This document shows positions 17,709-26,243 of a stretch of 64,000 nucleotides of DNA, in pieces; positions within the stretch are counted from its first letter, which is position 1, and the number at the start of each line of letters is the position of its first letter. Below the pieces are notes generated by a model that saw only the letters and a list, made by a program, of their open reading frames with translations, did no database searches and was not told the origin of the DNA. Both the position numbers and the translations under genes were made by a program. Source of the DNA: Mesorhizobium loti (GTDB lineage Bacteria; Pseudomonadota; Alphaproteobacteria; Rhizobiales; Rhizobiaceae); assembly GCF_003148495.1 (NCBI RefSeq), contig NZ_QGGH01000022.1:1-64000 (forward strand). Direction: 5' to 3'.

Positions 17709-18740
17709 ATGAACTGGTCTAAAACAATGCTGTTTGCCTCGGCGGCAGCCGTCGCCTTCGCCGCCGCCTCCGCCCAAGCGCAAAACATGCCGAAGAAGAT
17801 CGGCTACGTCACCAACTACGCCACCCATGAGTGGTACCAGAATGTCATCAAGGGCATGAAGGCTCACGGCAAGGAACTCGGCATCGAGGTCGAGGTGCAG
17901 GACGCCAATCTCGACATATCCAAGCAGGTCGCCGCGGCCGAAGACTTCATCGCCAAGGGCGTTGATGTGCTGATTATCACCCCCGTGAATGAAGAAGGTG
18001 TGGTGCCGCTGCTGCGTCAAGCCAAAGCTGCCAACATCCCGGTGGTGCTTGAAGGCAACCCGGTCAAGGGCATGACGACCATGGTTGCCATCTGCGACTA
18101 TGACACCGGCTATTTCTCCGGCGTCGAGGCCGGCAAATATGCCAAGGAAAAGCTGGGCGGCGTTGCCAAGGTGATGAATGTCGGGCTGCCGCTGCTTTCC
18201 GCCACGGTATTGCGCTCGCACGGCTTCATGGACGGACTGAAGACGATCATCCCTGACGCGGTCATGGTCCACGACCTTGACGGCGGCGGCAATCCGGACC
18301 GCGCGCTCGAAGTGTCGTCGGCGGCACTGGCAAAGAACGCCGACATCAACATCATCTACGGCATCAACGATTCATCGTCGCTCGGCGGCCTGCAGGCCTG
18401 GAAAGCGGCCGGCAAATCGCAGGATGGCCTGTTGACGGTCGGCACCGGTGGTGAGGGGCTTGCCTTCATCAACGCGATGCAGAACGAGCCTTCCTACAGG
18501 ATCGAAGCCGCGATGTTCCCCGAGAAGGAAGGTTTCACCGCCATCGATGCCGCGGTGAAACTCTTCAACAACGAGGAAGTGCCTGAGCACATCGTCAGCC
18601 CGACCGCACCGATGAACGGCGAGGACTGGAAGAAGTTCTACGATTACGACGGCACTACCCGCACCATCAAATGGGATGCCGTCAACGCACTGCAGCCACC
18701 GGCAAAGTGCATGAAGACTTCGGCCGACCTGAAGAAGTAA
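17709..18740 (+). CDS. Ribose-type ABC transporter, periplasmic sugar-binding protein
   Basis: The 343-residue protein has a clear Sec signal peptide (MNWSKTMLFASAAAVAFAAA, cleavage after AQA) and the RbsB-like type I binding fold: KKIGYVTNYATHEWYQNVIK, EDFIAKGVDVLIITPVNEEG and TMVAICDYDTGYFSGVEAGK. It delivers an aldose-like ligand to the two permeases downstream. GGGAGAAG precedes the ATG. A strong hairpin follows the stop codon and probably sets a higher level for this gene than for the membrane components. Confidence 0.93.
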   Translation: MNWSKTMLFASAAAVAFAAASAQAQNMPKKIGYVTNYATHEWYQNVIKGMKAHGKELGIEVEVQDANLDISKQVAAAEDFIAKGVDVLIITPVNEEGVVPLLRQAKAANIPVVLEGNPVKGMTTMVAICDYDTGYFSGVEAGKYAKEKLGGVAKVMNVGLPLLSATVLRSHGFMDGLKTIIPDAVMVHDLDGGGNPDRALEVSSAALAKNADINIIYGINDSSSLGGLQAWKAAGKSQDGLLTVGTGGEGLAFINAMQNEPSYRIEAAMFPEKEGFTAIDAAVKLFNNEEVPEHIVSPTAPMNGEDWKKFYDYDGTTRTIKWDAVNALQPPAKCMKTSADLKK

Positions 18741-18754
18741 GGCTGGTCGACATT

Positions 18755-18779
18755 GCCCTTCCCGCGTCGCGGGAAGGGC
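18755..18779 (+). promoter_or_regulatory. Intra-operon stem-loop after the binding-protein gene
   Basis: GCCCTTCCCGCG and its exact reverse complement are separated by one base. No T-run follows, so this is more likely an mRNA-stabilising or partial-termination hairpin, the usual device for making more binding protein than permease. Confidence 0.7.
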
Positions 18780-18860
18780 GGGCAGTCAGGTGCCGCTGGC
18801 GGCATGGACAAGGCGACGGGTTCCGGCGCCTGATGCAAAACGGCTCGGGAATGGACTGAT

Positions 18861-19844
18861 ATGAGCGAGCTTACACACGCTTCCGCGCCCAGGCGTTTTA
18901 TCGGCGGCCAGCTTCTGGGCAGCAGCCAGCTCGTGCTGGGCGTCATCCTGGCGGTGCTGTGCATCGCCATCTCGATCGCGGCGCCACAGTTTTATTCGGA
19001 GGCCAACATCATCGCCATCCTGCGCCAATGCGCGCTGGTGTTGATCGTTGCCTCGGGCATGACGATGCTCATCATCACCGCCGAGGTCGATCTGTCGGTC
19101 GGCGCGTCGCTCGCCTTTGTCGGTTGCATCGGCATGGCCGTGCTCAATTCGACGCACAGCCTCGCGCTCGGCATGCTGGCGGCACTTGCCTTTGCCGGAG
19201 GGGTTGGCCTGTTCAACGGGCTGGTCGTCACCAGGCTGAGGGTGAACTCGCTGATCGCCACCATCGGCACGATGATGATGCTGCAGGGCGGCGTCTATCT
19301 GTTCACACGCGAAGCGGTGCAGAACCACAACCAACTGACCAGCTTCACCGATCTCGGCGCCGGCTATGTCGGCGCGGTGCCGGTGCCCGTCATCCTGGCA
19401 GCACTGATTTTCGCGGTCGCCTATGTGACGCTGCGCTTCACCACGCTTGGCCGCTACCTCTATGCGGTCGGGGCCAACGAAAAGGCGGTGAGGCTGTCCG
19501 GCGTGCGTTCGGAACGCCTCAAGCTGTTTGCCTTCATCGTCACTGGCCTGTGTGTAGGCGTCGCCGGCATGATCCTGTCGTCGCTGATGAATGCCGGCCA
19601 ACCGACCGCCGGGCGCGGCTTCGAACTGACGGTGATCGCCGCCGTCATTCTCGGCGGCACCAGCCTGCTCGGCGGTCGGGGCTCGCTGTTCGGCACATTG
19701 CTCGGCGTGCTGGTGCTTAAGGTGATCGACAACGGTATCATCATTCTCGGTTGGAACCAGGACCTGCAGATGGTGGTCCCTGGCGTCGTCATCATCCTGG
19801 CAACCTATCTCGACATCATCCGGAACAGAGCCAATGTCCGTTGA
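18861..19844 (+). CDS. Ribose-type ABC transporter permease (first)
   Basis: The 327-residue RbsC-family permease has about ten hydrophobic segments. Family marks are MLIITAEVDLSVGASLAFVG, IATIGTMMMLQGGVYL and the near-C-terminal AAVILGGTSLLGGRGSLFGT. The last 11 bases overlap the ATPase gene. A second homologous permease is encoded after the ATPase, so the channel is probably a heterodimer. Confidence 0.93.
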   Translation: MSELTHASAPRRFIGGQLLGSSQLVLGVILAVLCIAISIAAPQFYSEANIIAILRQCALVLIVASGMTMLIITAEVDLSVGASLAFVGCIGMAVLNSTHSLALGMLAALAFAGGVGLFNGLVVTRLRVNSLIATIGTMMMLQGGVYLFTREAVQNHNQLTSFTDLGAGYVGAVPVPVILAALIFAVAYVTLRFTTLGRYLYAVGANEKAVRLSGVRSERLKLFAFIVTGLCVGVAGMILSSLMNAGQPTAGRGFELTVIAAVILGGTSLLGGRGSLFGTLLGVLVLKVIDNGIIILGWNQDLQMVVPGVVIILATYLDIIRNRANVR

Positions 19845-21366
19845 TTTCCTCCACCCTGGCGAAGGCGCGGCCATCGACACGAACGTGCCGGCGCTGGAAC
19901 TGCGCGGCATCGACAAGCGCTTTCCGGGCGTCGTGGCGCTGGACAATGTCGACTTCACCCTGGAGCCAGGCAAGATCCACGCCTTGATGGGCGAGAACGG
20001 CGCCGGCAAGTCGACGCTGATCAAGATCATGGCCGGCGTCTACGGCAAGGATGCCGGCACCATCCGCATGTGTGGCCGCGAGGTCGACATCAAGTCGCCG
20101 CGCGACAGCCTGAAGGAGGGTATCAAGGTCGTGTTCCAGGAGATCGCGCTGATCTCCGAATTCACCGTCGCCGAGAACATCTTCCTTGAAGGCTATCCGA
20201 CCGGCAAAGGCGGCTCGATCGACTGGAAGAAGATCCGCGCCGATTCAGCAGCACTTTTCGATCGCATCGGCTTCAACGTCGATCCGGCGGCGCGGACGGG
20301 GTCGCTGCCGGTCAGCCAGCAGCAGATGGTCGAGATCGCCCGTGCGCTCGCCCACGAAGCCCGCGTGGTGGTGATGGACGAGCCGACGTCCTCGCTGACG
20401 CCTAACGAGGTTTCGCTGCTGTTCACCGTCATCCGCCGACTGGCCGCGCTCGGCATCGCGGTGGTCTATGTCAGCCACAAGCTGGACGAGGTCTTCGAGA
20501 TCGCCGATATGGTGACGGTGCTGCGCGACGGACGCCACATCTCGACCAAGCCGATCGGCGAGCACACCAACGACACGCTGATCCACGACATGATCGGTCG
20601 GCGCATCGACAATCTGTTTCCCCGCAAGCGCGGTGAGCCGGGCAGCAAGGTCGCCCTGTTCGTGGAAAAGCTCAGCACGGCGAGGAAGCTCAACGACGTG
20701 TCCTTCGAGGCACGCGCCGGCGAGGTTCTCGGCTTCTTCGGATTGATGGGTGCGGGCCGAACCGAGCTTGCCAAGGCAATCGTCGGTTACGACCCGATCA
20801 CCTCCGGCATGATCGTCGTCGACGGTAGCCGCCTCGTGCCGCACGACACGCGTACCGGCGTCAAGCTTGGCATCGGCCTGCTTACCGAGGACCGCAAGAG
20901 TGAAGGGCTGATGGGCGAGCTGCCTGTCTACCAGAATGCCAGCCTCGCTTCGCTCGGCGCCTTCGCCCGCATGGGCTTCATCGACAAGGCGAAAGAACAC
21001 CGAGCGGTGCAGGATTATGTCGACCGCTTCCGCATCAAGACCCCCAGCCTGTTCCAGCAGGTGAAGAACCTGTCCGGCGGCAATCAGCAGAAGGTGCTGA
21101 TCTCGCGCTGGCTGATGCGCGGCCTGAAGGTGATCGTCGTCGACGAGCCGACCCGCGGCATCGATGTTGGCGCCAAGTCGGAAATATTCGCGCTGATCGA
21201 CCGGCTCGCCGGCGAGGGGCTGGCGGTCGTTATGATGACGTCCGAGATGCCAGAGTTGCTCGGTCTTTCCGACCGGGTCGCGGTGATGTGCGAAGGCCGT
21301 TTGACCGCGATCATGTCGCGCGAAGAGGCCACCCAGGAGAAAATCCTCAATGCGGCGATCGGCTAA
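19834..21366 (+). CDS. Ribose-type ABC transporter ATPase (tandem, RbsA/MglA-like)
   Basis: The 510-residue protein has two ABC domains. The first has Walker A MGENGAGKSTLIKIMAG, signature LPVSQQQMVEIARAL and Walker B VVVMDEPTSSLTP. The second has the degenerate Walker A typical of the family (GLMGAGRTELAKAIVG), signature LSGGNQQKVLISRWL and Walker B VIVVDEPTRGIDVG. This asymmetry is normal for RbsA/MglA. It couples ATP hydrolysis to sugar import through the flanking permeases. Confidence 0.95.
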   Translation: MSVDFLHPGEGAAIDTNVPALELRGIDKRFPGVVALDNVDFTLEPGKIHALMGENGAGKSTLIKIMAGVYGKDAGTIRMCGREVDIKSPRDSLKEGIKVVFQEIALISEFTVAENIFLEGYPTGKGGSIDWKKIRADSAALFDRIGFNVDPAARTGSLPVSQQQMVEIARALAHEARVVVMDEPTSSLTPNEVSLLFTVIRRLAALGIAVVYVSHKLDEVFEIADMVTVLRDGRHISTKPIGEHTNDTLIHDMIGRRIDNLFPRKRGEPGSKVALFVEKLSTARKLNDVSFEARAGEVLGFFGLMGAGRTELAKAIVGYDPITSGMIVVDGSRLVPHDTRTGVKLGIGLLTEDRKSEGLMGELPVYQNASLASLGAFARMGFIDKAKEHRAVQDYVDRFRIKTPSLFQQVKNLSGGNQQKVLISRWLMRGLKVIVVDEPTRGIDVGAKSEIFALIDRLAGEGLAVVMMTSEMPELLGLSDRVAVMCEGRLTAIMSREEATQEKILNAAIG

Positions 21367-21429
21367 GACCATGACGCTTCGTGACATCGTTTCCTGCGAT
21401 CCGGCCCGCCTCTTCGAAGGGAGCAAGCG

Positions 21430-22425
21430 ATGAGCCTTGCAAGCACCGCTTCCGTGAAAGCCCCGCCATCCCTGCTGGCGCGGCTCTTCGCCCGCCAGGA
21501 ACTGGCGCTGCTCGTGTGCCTCATCCTGGTGATCGTGTTCTTTTCCGTCACGGCGGAGAATTTCTTCTCCATGCGCAACATGACCAATGTGCTCGGGCAG
21601 GCCTCACTGGCGCTCACCGCCGGCATTGGCTGCGCCATCGTCTTCATTTCCGGCGAGGTTGACATCTCGATCGGATCGCTGCTCGCGACCATTGCCCTGC
21701 CGCTGATCATCATCATGAACGACACCAACTCGCTGCTGCTCGGTGTCAGCGGCGCGCTGCTGTTCGGTCTGATCATTGGTGCGGTGAACGGCTATCTCAC
21801 CGCCTATGCCGGCATCAATTCGCTGATCGTGACGCTGGGCACCATGTTCATCATGCGGGGCGGCGTCTATCTCTACACCGGCCAGCGCGCGATCCCGGAC
21901 GATGCGTCCCTCGACAGCTTCATCGCGCTGTCGGATGGCCGCTTGTTCAACATCATCCCGTATTCGGCGGTCATCGCGATCGTGCTGCTCGCGGCCTTCG
22001 CCTACATGATGCGGCATCGCCCGTTCGGACGGCAGATCTATGCCGTCGGCGGCAATCCGGAAGTGGCGCGGCTGGCGGGCTACGATGTGCGGCGCGTCAA
22101 GTTCATCTGCTTCATCATCAGCTCCCTGCTGGCGACGGTTGCCGGCATCATCTTGGCCGCCCGCGTCGGCTCGGCGCAGCATACGGCGGGTCTGAATTTC
22201 GAGTTCCAGGTCGTTGCCGCCACGGTGCTTGGCGGTGTCAGCCTCGCCGGCGGCATTGGCAGCCTGAGCGGCATGGCGCTCGGCGTGCTGATCTTGCAGT
22301 TCCTGTCCAACGGACTGCGCGGGCTCGGGCTGCCGACCGAATGGCAACTGGTCATCACCGGCATGATCATCATTGCCGCGGTCGCTTTCGACGAAGCAAA
22401 GCGCCGGCGTGCGATTGGAGGCTGA
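21430..22425 (+). CDS. Ribose-type ABC transporter permease (second)
   Basis: The 331-residue protein is another RbsC-family permease (IVFISGEVDISIGSLLATIA, IVTLGTMFIMRGGVYLYTG, VVAATVLGGVSLAGGIGSLS). It shares the family motifs with the first permease but differs in sequence, indicating an old duplication. GAAGGGAG lies before the ATG. The 63-bp gap after the ATPase gene holds no feature I can name. Confidence 0.93.
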   Translation: MSLASTASVKAPPSLLARLFARQELALLVCLILVIVFFSVTAENFFSMRNMTNVLGQASLALTAGIGCAIVFISGEVDISIGSLLATIALPLIIIMNDTNSLLLGVSGALLFGLIIGAVNGYLTAYAGINSLIVTLGTMFIMRGGVYLYTGQRAIPDDASLDSFIALSDGRLFNIIPYSAVIAIVLLAAFAYMMRHRPFGRQIYAVGGNPEVARLAGYDVRRVKFICFIISSLLATVAGIILAARVGSAQHTAGLNFEFQVVAATVLGGVSLAGGIGSLSGMALGVLILQFLSNGLRGLGLPTEWQLVITGMIIIAAVAFDEAKRRRAIGG

Positions 22426-22426
22426 C

Positions 22427-23212
22427 ATGGCTCGTCTTGAAGGAAAAATCGCCGTCATTACCGGCGCCGCCGACGGCATCGGCCACGCGATCGCCGAGGC
22501 GATGGCAAGAGAGGGCGCGCACGTCTTCCTCGGCGACATCGCCGACAGGGCGGGGGAAGCGTTCGCTGCGGCGCTGCGCGCGGCCGGTTACCGTGCCGAC
22601 TATGTGCATTGCGATGTGTCGCAGGAGGCCGACATATCCGGCCTTATCGACAGCGCCGTCAAAAAGACCGGACGCCTCGACGTGCTGGTCAACAACGCCG
22701 CCATCGCCATTGGCGGCATGCCGGTGCACGAGATGACCGACGAGCAGTGGCACCGGCTGATCGCCGTCAACCTGACCAGCGTGTTTCGCGGCTGCAAATA
22801 CGCGCTGCCGCACATGATTGCGCAAAAAACCGGCTCGATCATCAACATGGCCTCGGCGCAGGGCCATATCGGCCTCGACGGCTGGACCGCCTATGCTGGC
22901 GCCAAGGGCGCGGTGATGGCAATGACGCGTCAGATGGCGGTCGAGTTCGGTCCGATGAACATCCGGGTCAATTCGATCTCGCCAGGCACCATCAACACGC
23001 CGATGAACGACAGGCTGATCAAGGAGATCGGCGGCAACCTCGCCAAGGCCTGGGTCAAGATGCATCCGCTCGGCCGCATCGGCGAGCCTTCCGAAGTGGC
23101 CGAAGCCGCAATCTATCTCGCCTCCGACGCCGCTGGCTTCACCACCGGCACCGACCTGCGCGTCGACGGCGGGCTGACCGCAGCACCCCGCTACGTGCCC
23201 GAACTGCTTTGA
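22427..23212 (+). CDS. SDR-family dehydrogenase, probable sugar dehydrogenase
   Basis: The 261-residue classical SDR has TGAADGIG at the nucleotide site, NNAAI, the catalytic Ser in NMASAQG and YAGAK. It ends with a typical TGTDLRVDGGLTA. The start ATG follows the permease stop by one base with GGAGG upstream, so it is tightly coupled. In a sugar operon with an SMP-30 lactonase and an aldose epimerase, oxidation of an aldose at C1 to a lactone is the simplest reading; action on a hydroxyacyl-CoA is the alternative given the CoA enzymes that follow. Confidence 0.9.
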   Translation: MARLEGKIAVITGAADGIGHAIAEAMAREGAHVFLGDIADRAGEAFAAALRAAGYRADYVHCDVSQEADISGLIDSAVKKTGRLDVLVNNAAIAIGGMPVHEMTDEQWHRLIAVNLTSVFRGCKYALPHMIAQKTGSIINMASAQGHIGLDGWTAYAGAKGAVMAMTRQMAVEFGPMNIRVNSISPGTINTPMNDRLIKEIGGNLAKAWVKMHPLGRIGEPSEVAEAAIYLASDAAGFTTGTDLRVDGGLTAAPRYVPELL

Positions 23213-23233
23213 CAACACGAAACGAGACATGAA

Positions 23234-24439
23234 ATGAACAAGGCCCTCGAAGGCGTCCGCATCCTCGATTTCAGCCATCTGCTGCAAGGGCCGTTCGCCA
23301 CCCAACTGCTCGGCGACATGGGCGCCGACGTCATCAAGGTCGAGCGCGCCGGCGCCGGCGACATGTTCCGCGGCATGACCTTCTTTGCCAAATGGGTGGG
23401 CGGCTCCGAGAGCCCGAATTTCCTCGCCTGGAACCGCAACAAACGTTCGATCGCGCTTAACCTGAAGAGCCGCAAGGTTCACGCCATCCTCATGGAGATG
23501 GCCAAGAGCGCTGACGTGGTGGTGCAGAATTTCCGCCCCGGCGTGCTGGCCAAGCTCGGCTACGGCTACGAGGACTTCAAGGCTGTCAATCCGCGCATCA
23601 TCTACTGCTCGGGCTCCGGCTATGGCGAGGAAGGTCCTTATGTCGAGCGCCCCGGCCAGGACATGCTGATCCAGGGACTTGCAGGGCTGATTGCCAACAC
23701 CGGTCGCGGCGACCAGGCCCCGGTTCCCGCCGGCGCCGGTCTCGCCGACCAGATCGGCGCCATGAACATGGTCTACGGCATCCTGTCGGCGCTCTACTAT
23801 CGCGAGAAGACCGGCAAGGGCCAGAAGATCGAGGTCAATCTGCTGGCCGGTCTGCTGGCGCATCTCAATCAAGAGTATGTTGCCGTGCTCAATCTCGGCG
23901 AAGATTTCGTCCGGCCCAATTCCGGCATTGGCCATCCCGGTATGCAGGCGCCGTTCGGCATCTACGAGGCGAAGGACGGCGGCTACATATCGATCGCCAT
24001 GAGCCCGTTCAAGACGCTCTACGAGGTGCTGGAGGCGCCGCAGCTTGCCGTCTATGACGACCTGAAAACCCTGTTCGACAAGCGCGACGAGGTGTTCGAC
24101 AAGGTCAATGCCGAGACCAAGAAGTTCGCCACGCAGGATCTGTTGGCGCGGCTGCTGGCAGTCGACATCTGGTGCGCCGAAGTGAAGGATATCCGCCGCG
24201 CGGCGGAGGACCCGCAGGTCAAGCATATGGGGATGATCACCAGCTATGATCATCCGCGCGGCGGCAAGGTGCGGGTGGTGGCACCCGCGGTCAAGATGAG
24301 CGAGACGCCCGCAACCATCGAGCGGCCGGCGCCGCTGGTCGGCCAGCATGGCCGCGAGATCCTGGCCGAGTTCGGCCTGTCCAAGGACGAGATTGCCGCA
24401 TTGGAAGCGTCCGGTGACATGACCGTGGACGCGGCCTGA
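23234..24439 (+). CDS. CaiB/BaiF-type (class III) CoA-transferase
   Basis: The 401-residue protein shows the class III family start GVRILDFSHLLQGPFATQLL, then GADVIKVERAGAGD, NRNKRSIALNLKS and VVQNFRPGVLAKLGYGYEDF. The catalytic Asp lies in PGQDMLIQGLAGL. Such enzymes form interlocked dimers and move CoA between carboxylic acids. Here it would activate an acid derived from the imported sugar. GAGAC precedes the ATG weakly; spacing to neighbours (21 and 2 bp) shows an operon. Confidence 0.93.
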   Translation: MNKALEGVRILDFSHLLQGPFATQLLGDMGADVIKVERAGAGDMFRGMTFFAKWVGGSESPNFLAWNRNKRSIALNLKSRKVHAILMEMAKSADVVVQNFRPGVLAKLGYGYEDFKAVNPRIIYCSGSGYGEEGPYVERPGQDMLIQGLAGLIANTGRGDQAPVPAGAGLADQIGAMNMVYGILSALYYREKTGKGQKIEVNLLAGLLAHLNQEYVAVLNLGEDFVRPNSGIGHPGMQAPFGIYEAKDGGYISIAMSPFKTLYEVLEAPQLAVYDDLKTLFDKRDEVFDKVNAETKKFATQDLLARLLAVDIWCAEVKDIRRAAEDPQVKHMGMITSYDHPRGGKVRVVAPAVKMSETPATIERPAPLVGQHGREILAEFGLSKDEIAALEASGDMTVDAA

Positions 24440-24441
24440 CG

Positions 24442-25230
24442 ATGCGAGCCTATCAGACACTTACGGTCGAAACTTCGGGCCGCGTCGCGATCGTCACCTT
24501 CCGGCGCGCCGACCAGCTCAACGCCATGAACCGGGTGATGCAAAGTGAGATCACCGAGGCCTTCGAGGCATTGTCGGACGACTCGGGCGTCGGCGCGATC
24601 GTGGTGACCGGCGAGGGGCGCGGTTTCATGGCCGGTGCCGACATCAAGGAATATGCCGCCCAGACAGCATCCGAGTTCGATACTTTCCAGGCTGCCGGCA
24701 CGCGCATGTACGCGGCGATCGAGAACAACCGCAAGCCGGTGATCGCGGCGGTCAACGGCTTCGCGCTGGGTGGTGGCATGGAACTGGTCTTATGCTGCGA
24801 TATCGTTATCGCCAACCAGTTCGCGAAACTCGGCCTGCCCGAGATCAAGCTCGGGCTGATCCCGGGCGGTGGCGGCACCCAACGCAGCGTCGCCAAGCTC
24901 GGCCGCAACCGCGCCAACCTTCTGCTGATGACCGGCGCCATTGTGCCGGCCTCCGAATTCGTCGCTGCCGGCCTGATCAACGAGATCGTCGATGTTGATC
25001 GGCTGCTGCCGCGCGCGCTGGAACTTGCCGAAATGATCGCTGCCGAGCCCGCCGCCGCGATCGAGGGCCTGAAGATGCTGACCGCGCATGCTGTGTCCGG
25101 CAATCTGGCTGATGGTCTCTCCATGGAGCGCGATAGACTGGGTGACCTCTACCGCGGCGAGATCGGCCAGCAACGTGTCAAGGAATTCGCCGACAGGAGC
25201 ACTGCGCGGCTGAAGAAGGCCGGGTCGTGA
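24442..25230 (+). CDS. Enoyl-CoA hydratase/isomerase (crotonase family)
   Basis: The 262-residue crotonase has the CoA/oxyanion segment GRGFMAGADIKEYA, GFALGGGMELVLCCD and LPEIKLGLIPGGGGTQRSVA. Both glutamates used by true enoyl-CoA hydratases (in GGGMELV and LPEIKLG) are present, so hydration or dehydration of an acyl-CoA is likely rather than a variant reaction. It begins two bases after the CoA-transferase gene and overlaps the next gene by GTGA. Confidence 0.92.
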   Translation: MRAYQTLTVETSGRVAIVTFRRADQLNAMNRVMQSEITEAFEALSDDSGVGAIVVTGEGRGFMAGADIKEYAAQTASEFDTFQAAGTRMYAAIENNRKPVIAAVNGFALGGGMELVLCCDIVIANQFAKLGLPEIKLGLIPGGGGTQRSVAKLGRNRANLLLMTGAIVPASEFVAAGLINEIVDVDRLLPRALELAEMIAAEPAAAIEGLKMLTAHAVSGNLADGLSMERDRLGDLYRGEIGQQRVKEFADRSTARLKKAGS

Positions 25231-26243
25231 ATGCCGGCGACGACCATCGCGAGCTGGGCTGGGCGCATGGCGCGCTGACCGTCCAGCGGCTTGGCGCGAT
25301 GCTGGCGCCTGTCACGTTCTTGCTGGCGGATGGCCGGCAGATCTCGCCAATGCATATCGCACCCTGGGCGAACGAGCCGGAGGCGGAAGCGCTGCCGGGC
25401 ATTCTGCGCCGGTTGCGCGGCGAATGGCCCTGCGTGCCCTTCGGCTATTCGGTGCCTGCGGAGGGATGGCCCGAGAGTTGGGCGCGCGTGATGGGTCCGC
25501 CTGAGCCTGGCGAAGAAATCCATGGCCATAGCTCCAATCATGACTGGACCTGGCGCGACAGTAAGAGCGGGTCATTGTCGCTGGTGCTCGACTATCCCCA
25601 GGGAAGCTCGGTCGAGCGCGTCGAGCGGACGGTGATACCCGATCCGTTGGCGCCGGCCATCGATATTGAATTCAAGATCGTCGTTCGTCGTGCCTGCCGC
25701 CTGCCGATCGGCCTGCACCCGGTGTTCCGGCTGCCGTTCGAGACAGGCGCCGCCACGCTGGAACTCGGTGGCTTCGACGAAGGCCGCACCTACCCGCACG
25801 ATGTCGAACCCGGCACGGCGCTGTTTGCCAGGAACAAGACGTTTGCCGAACTGACCAGCGTGCCGTCGCGCGCCGGCGGCGTGGTTGACGTCTCGCGGCT
25901 GCCTCTGGCTGCCGACACGGAGGAACTGCTGCAGATCGAAGGCCTCGACGGCACGGCCGCGCTCACCAACCACGAGGACGGCTACAGGGTAGAGCTCTCG
26001 TGGCAAAAGGAGCATTTTCCAAGCCTTCTGCTCTGGTACTCCAATCGCGGCCGCAAGGCGGCACCGTGGAATGGGCGTCATGTCGCCATCGGCATCGAGC
26101 CGATCTGCTCGCCCTTCGGGCTCGGCCCGGCGACCGCGCTGGCCGACAATCCGATCGCGCAATCCGGCATTGCGACCGCGCTCGAATTCTCACTCGAAAA
26201 GCCTTTCGTGACCCGCTATCGCATCGAGGCGTCCGCGCTGTGA
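25227..26243 (+). CDS. Aldose 1-epimerase-like protein
   Basis: The 338-residue protein has the beta-sandwich galactose-mutarotase pattern. GLHPVFRLPFETGAATLELG carries the His expected in the active site, and GIEPICSPFGLGPATAL near the end carries the Glu. It starts at GTG overlapping the crotonase stop. It would interconvert the anomers of the imported sugar before oxidation, or act on a hexose-phosphate-like derivative. It is less similar to GalM than to broader COG2017 members, so the substrate is open. Confidence 0.8.
   Translation: MNAGDDHRELGWAHGALTVQRLGAMLAPVTFLLADGRQISPMHIAPWANEPEAEALPGILRRLRGEWPCVPFGYSVPAEGWPESWARVMGPPEPGEEIHGHSSNHDWTWRDSKSGSLSLVLDYPQGSSVERVERTVIPDPLAPAIDIEFKIVVRRACRLPIGLHPVFRLPFETGAATLELGGFDEGRTYPHDVEPGTALFARNKTFAELTSVPSRAGGVVDVSRLPLAADTEELLQIEGLDGTAALTNHEDGYRVELSWQKEHFPSLLLWYSNRGRKAAPWNGRHVAIGIEPICSPFGLGPATALADNPIAQSGIATALEFSLEKPFVTRYRIEASAL

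Noticed and set aside
22370..24460. 696-codon minus-strand frame opposite the SDR and CoA-transferase genes
   Set aside because: It spans two well-identified genes on the other strand and shows only mirrored codon bias.
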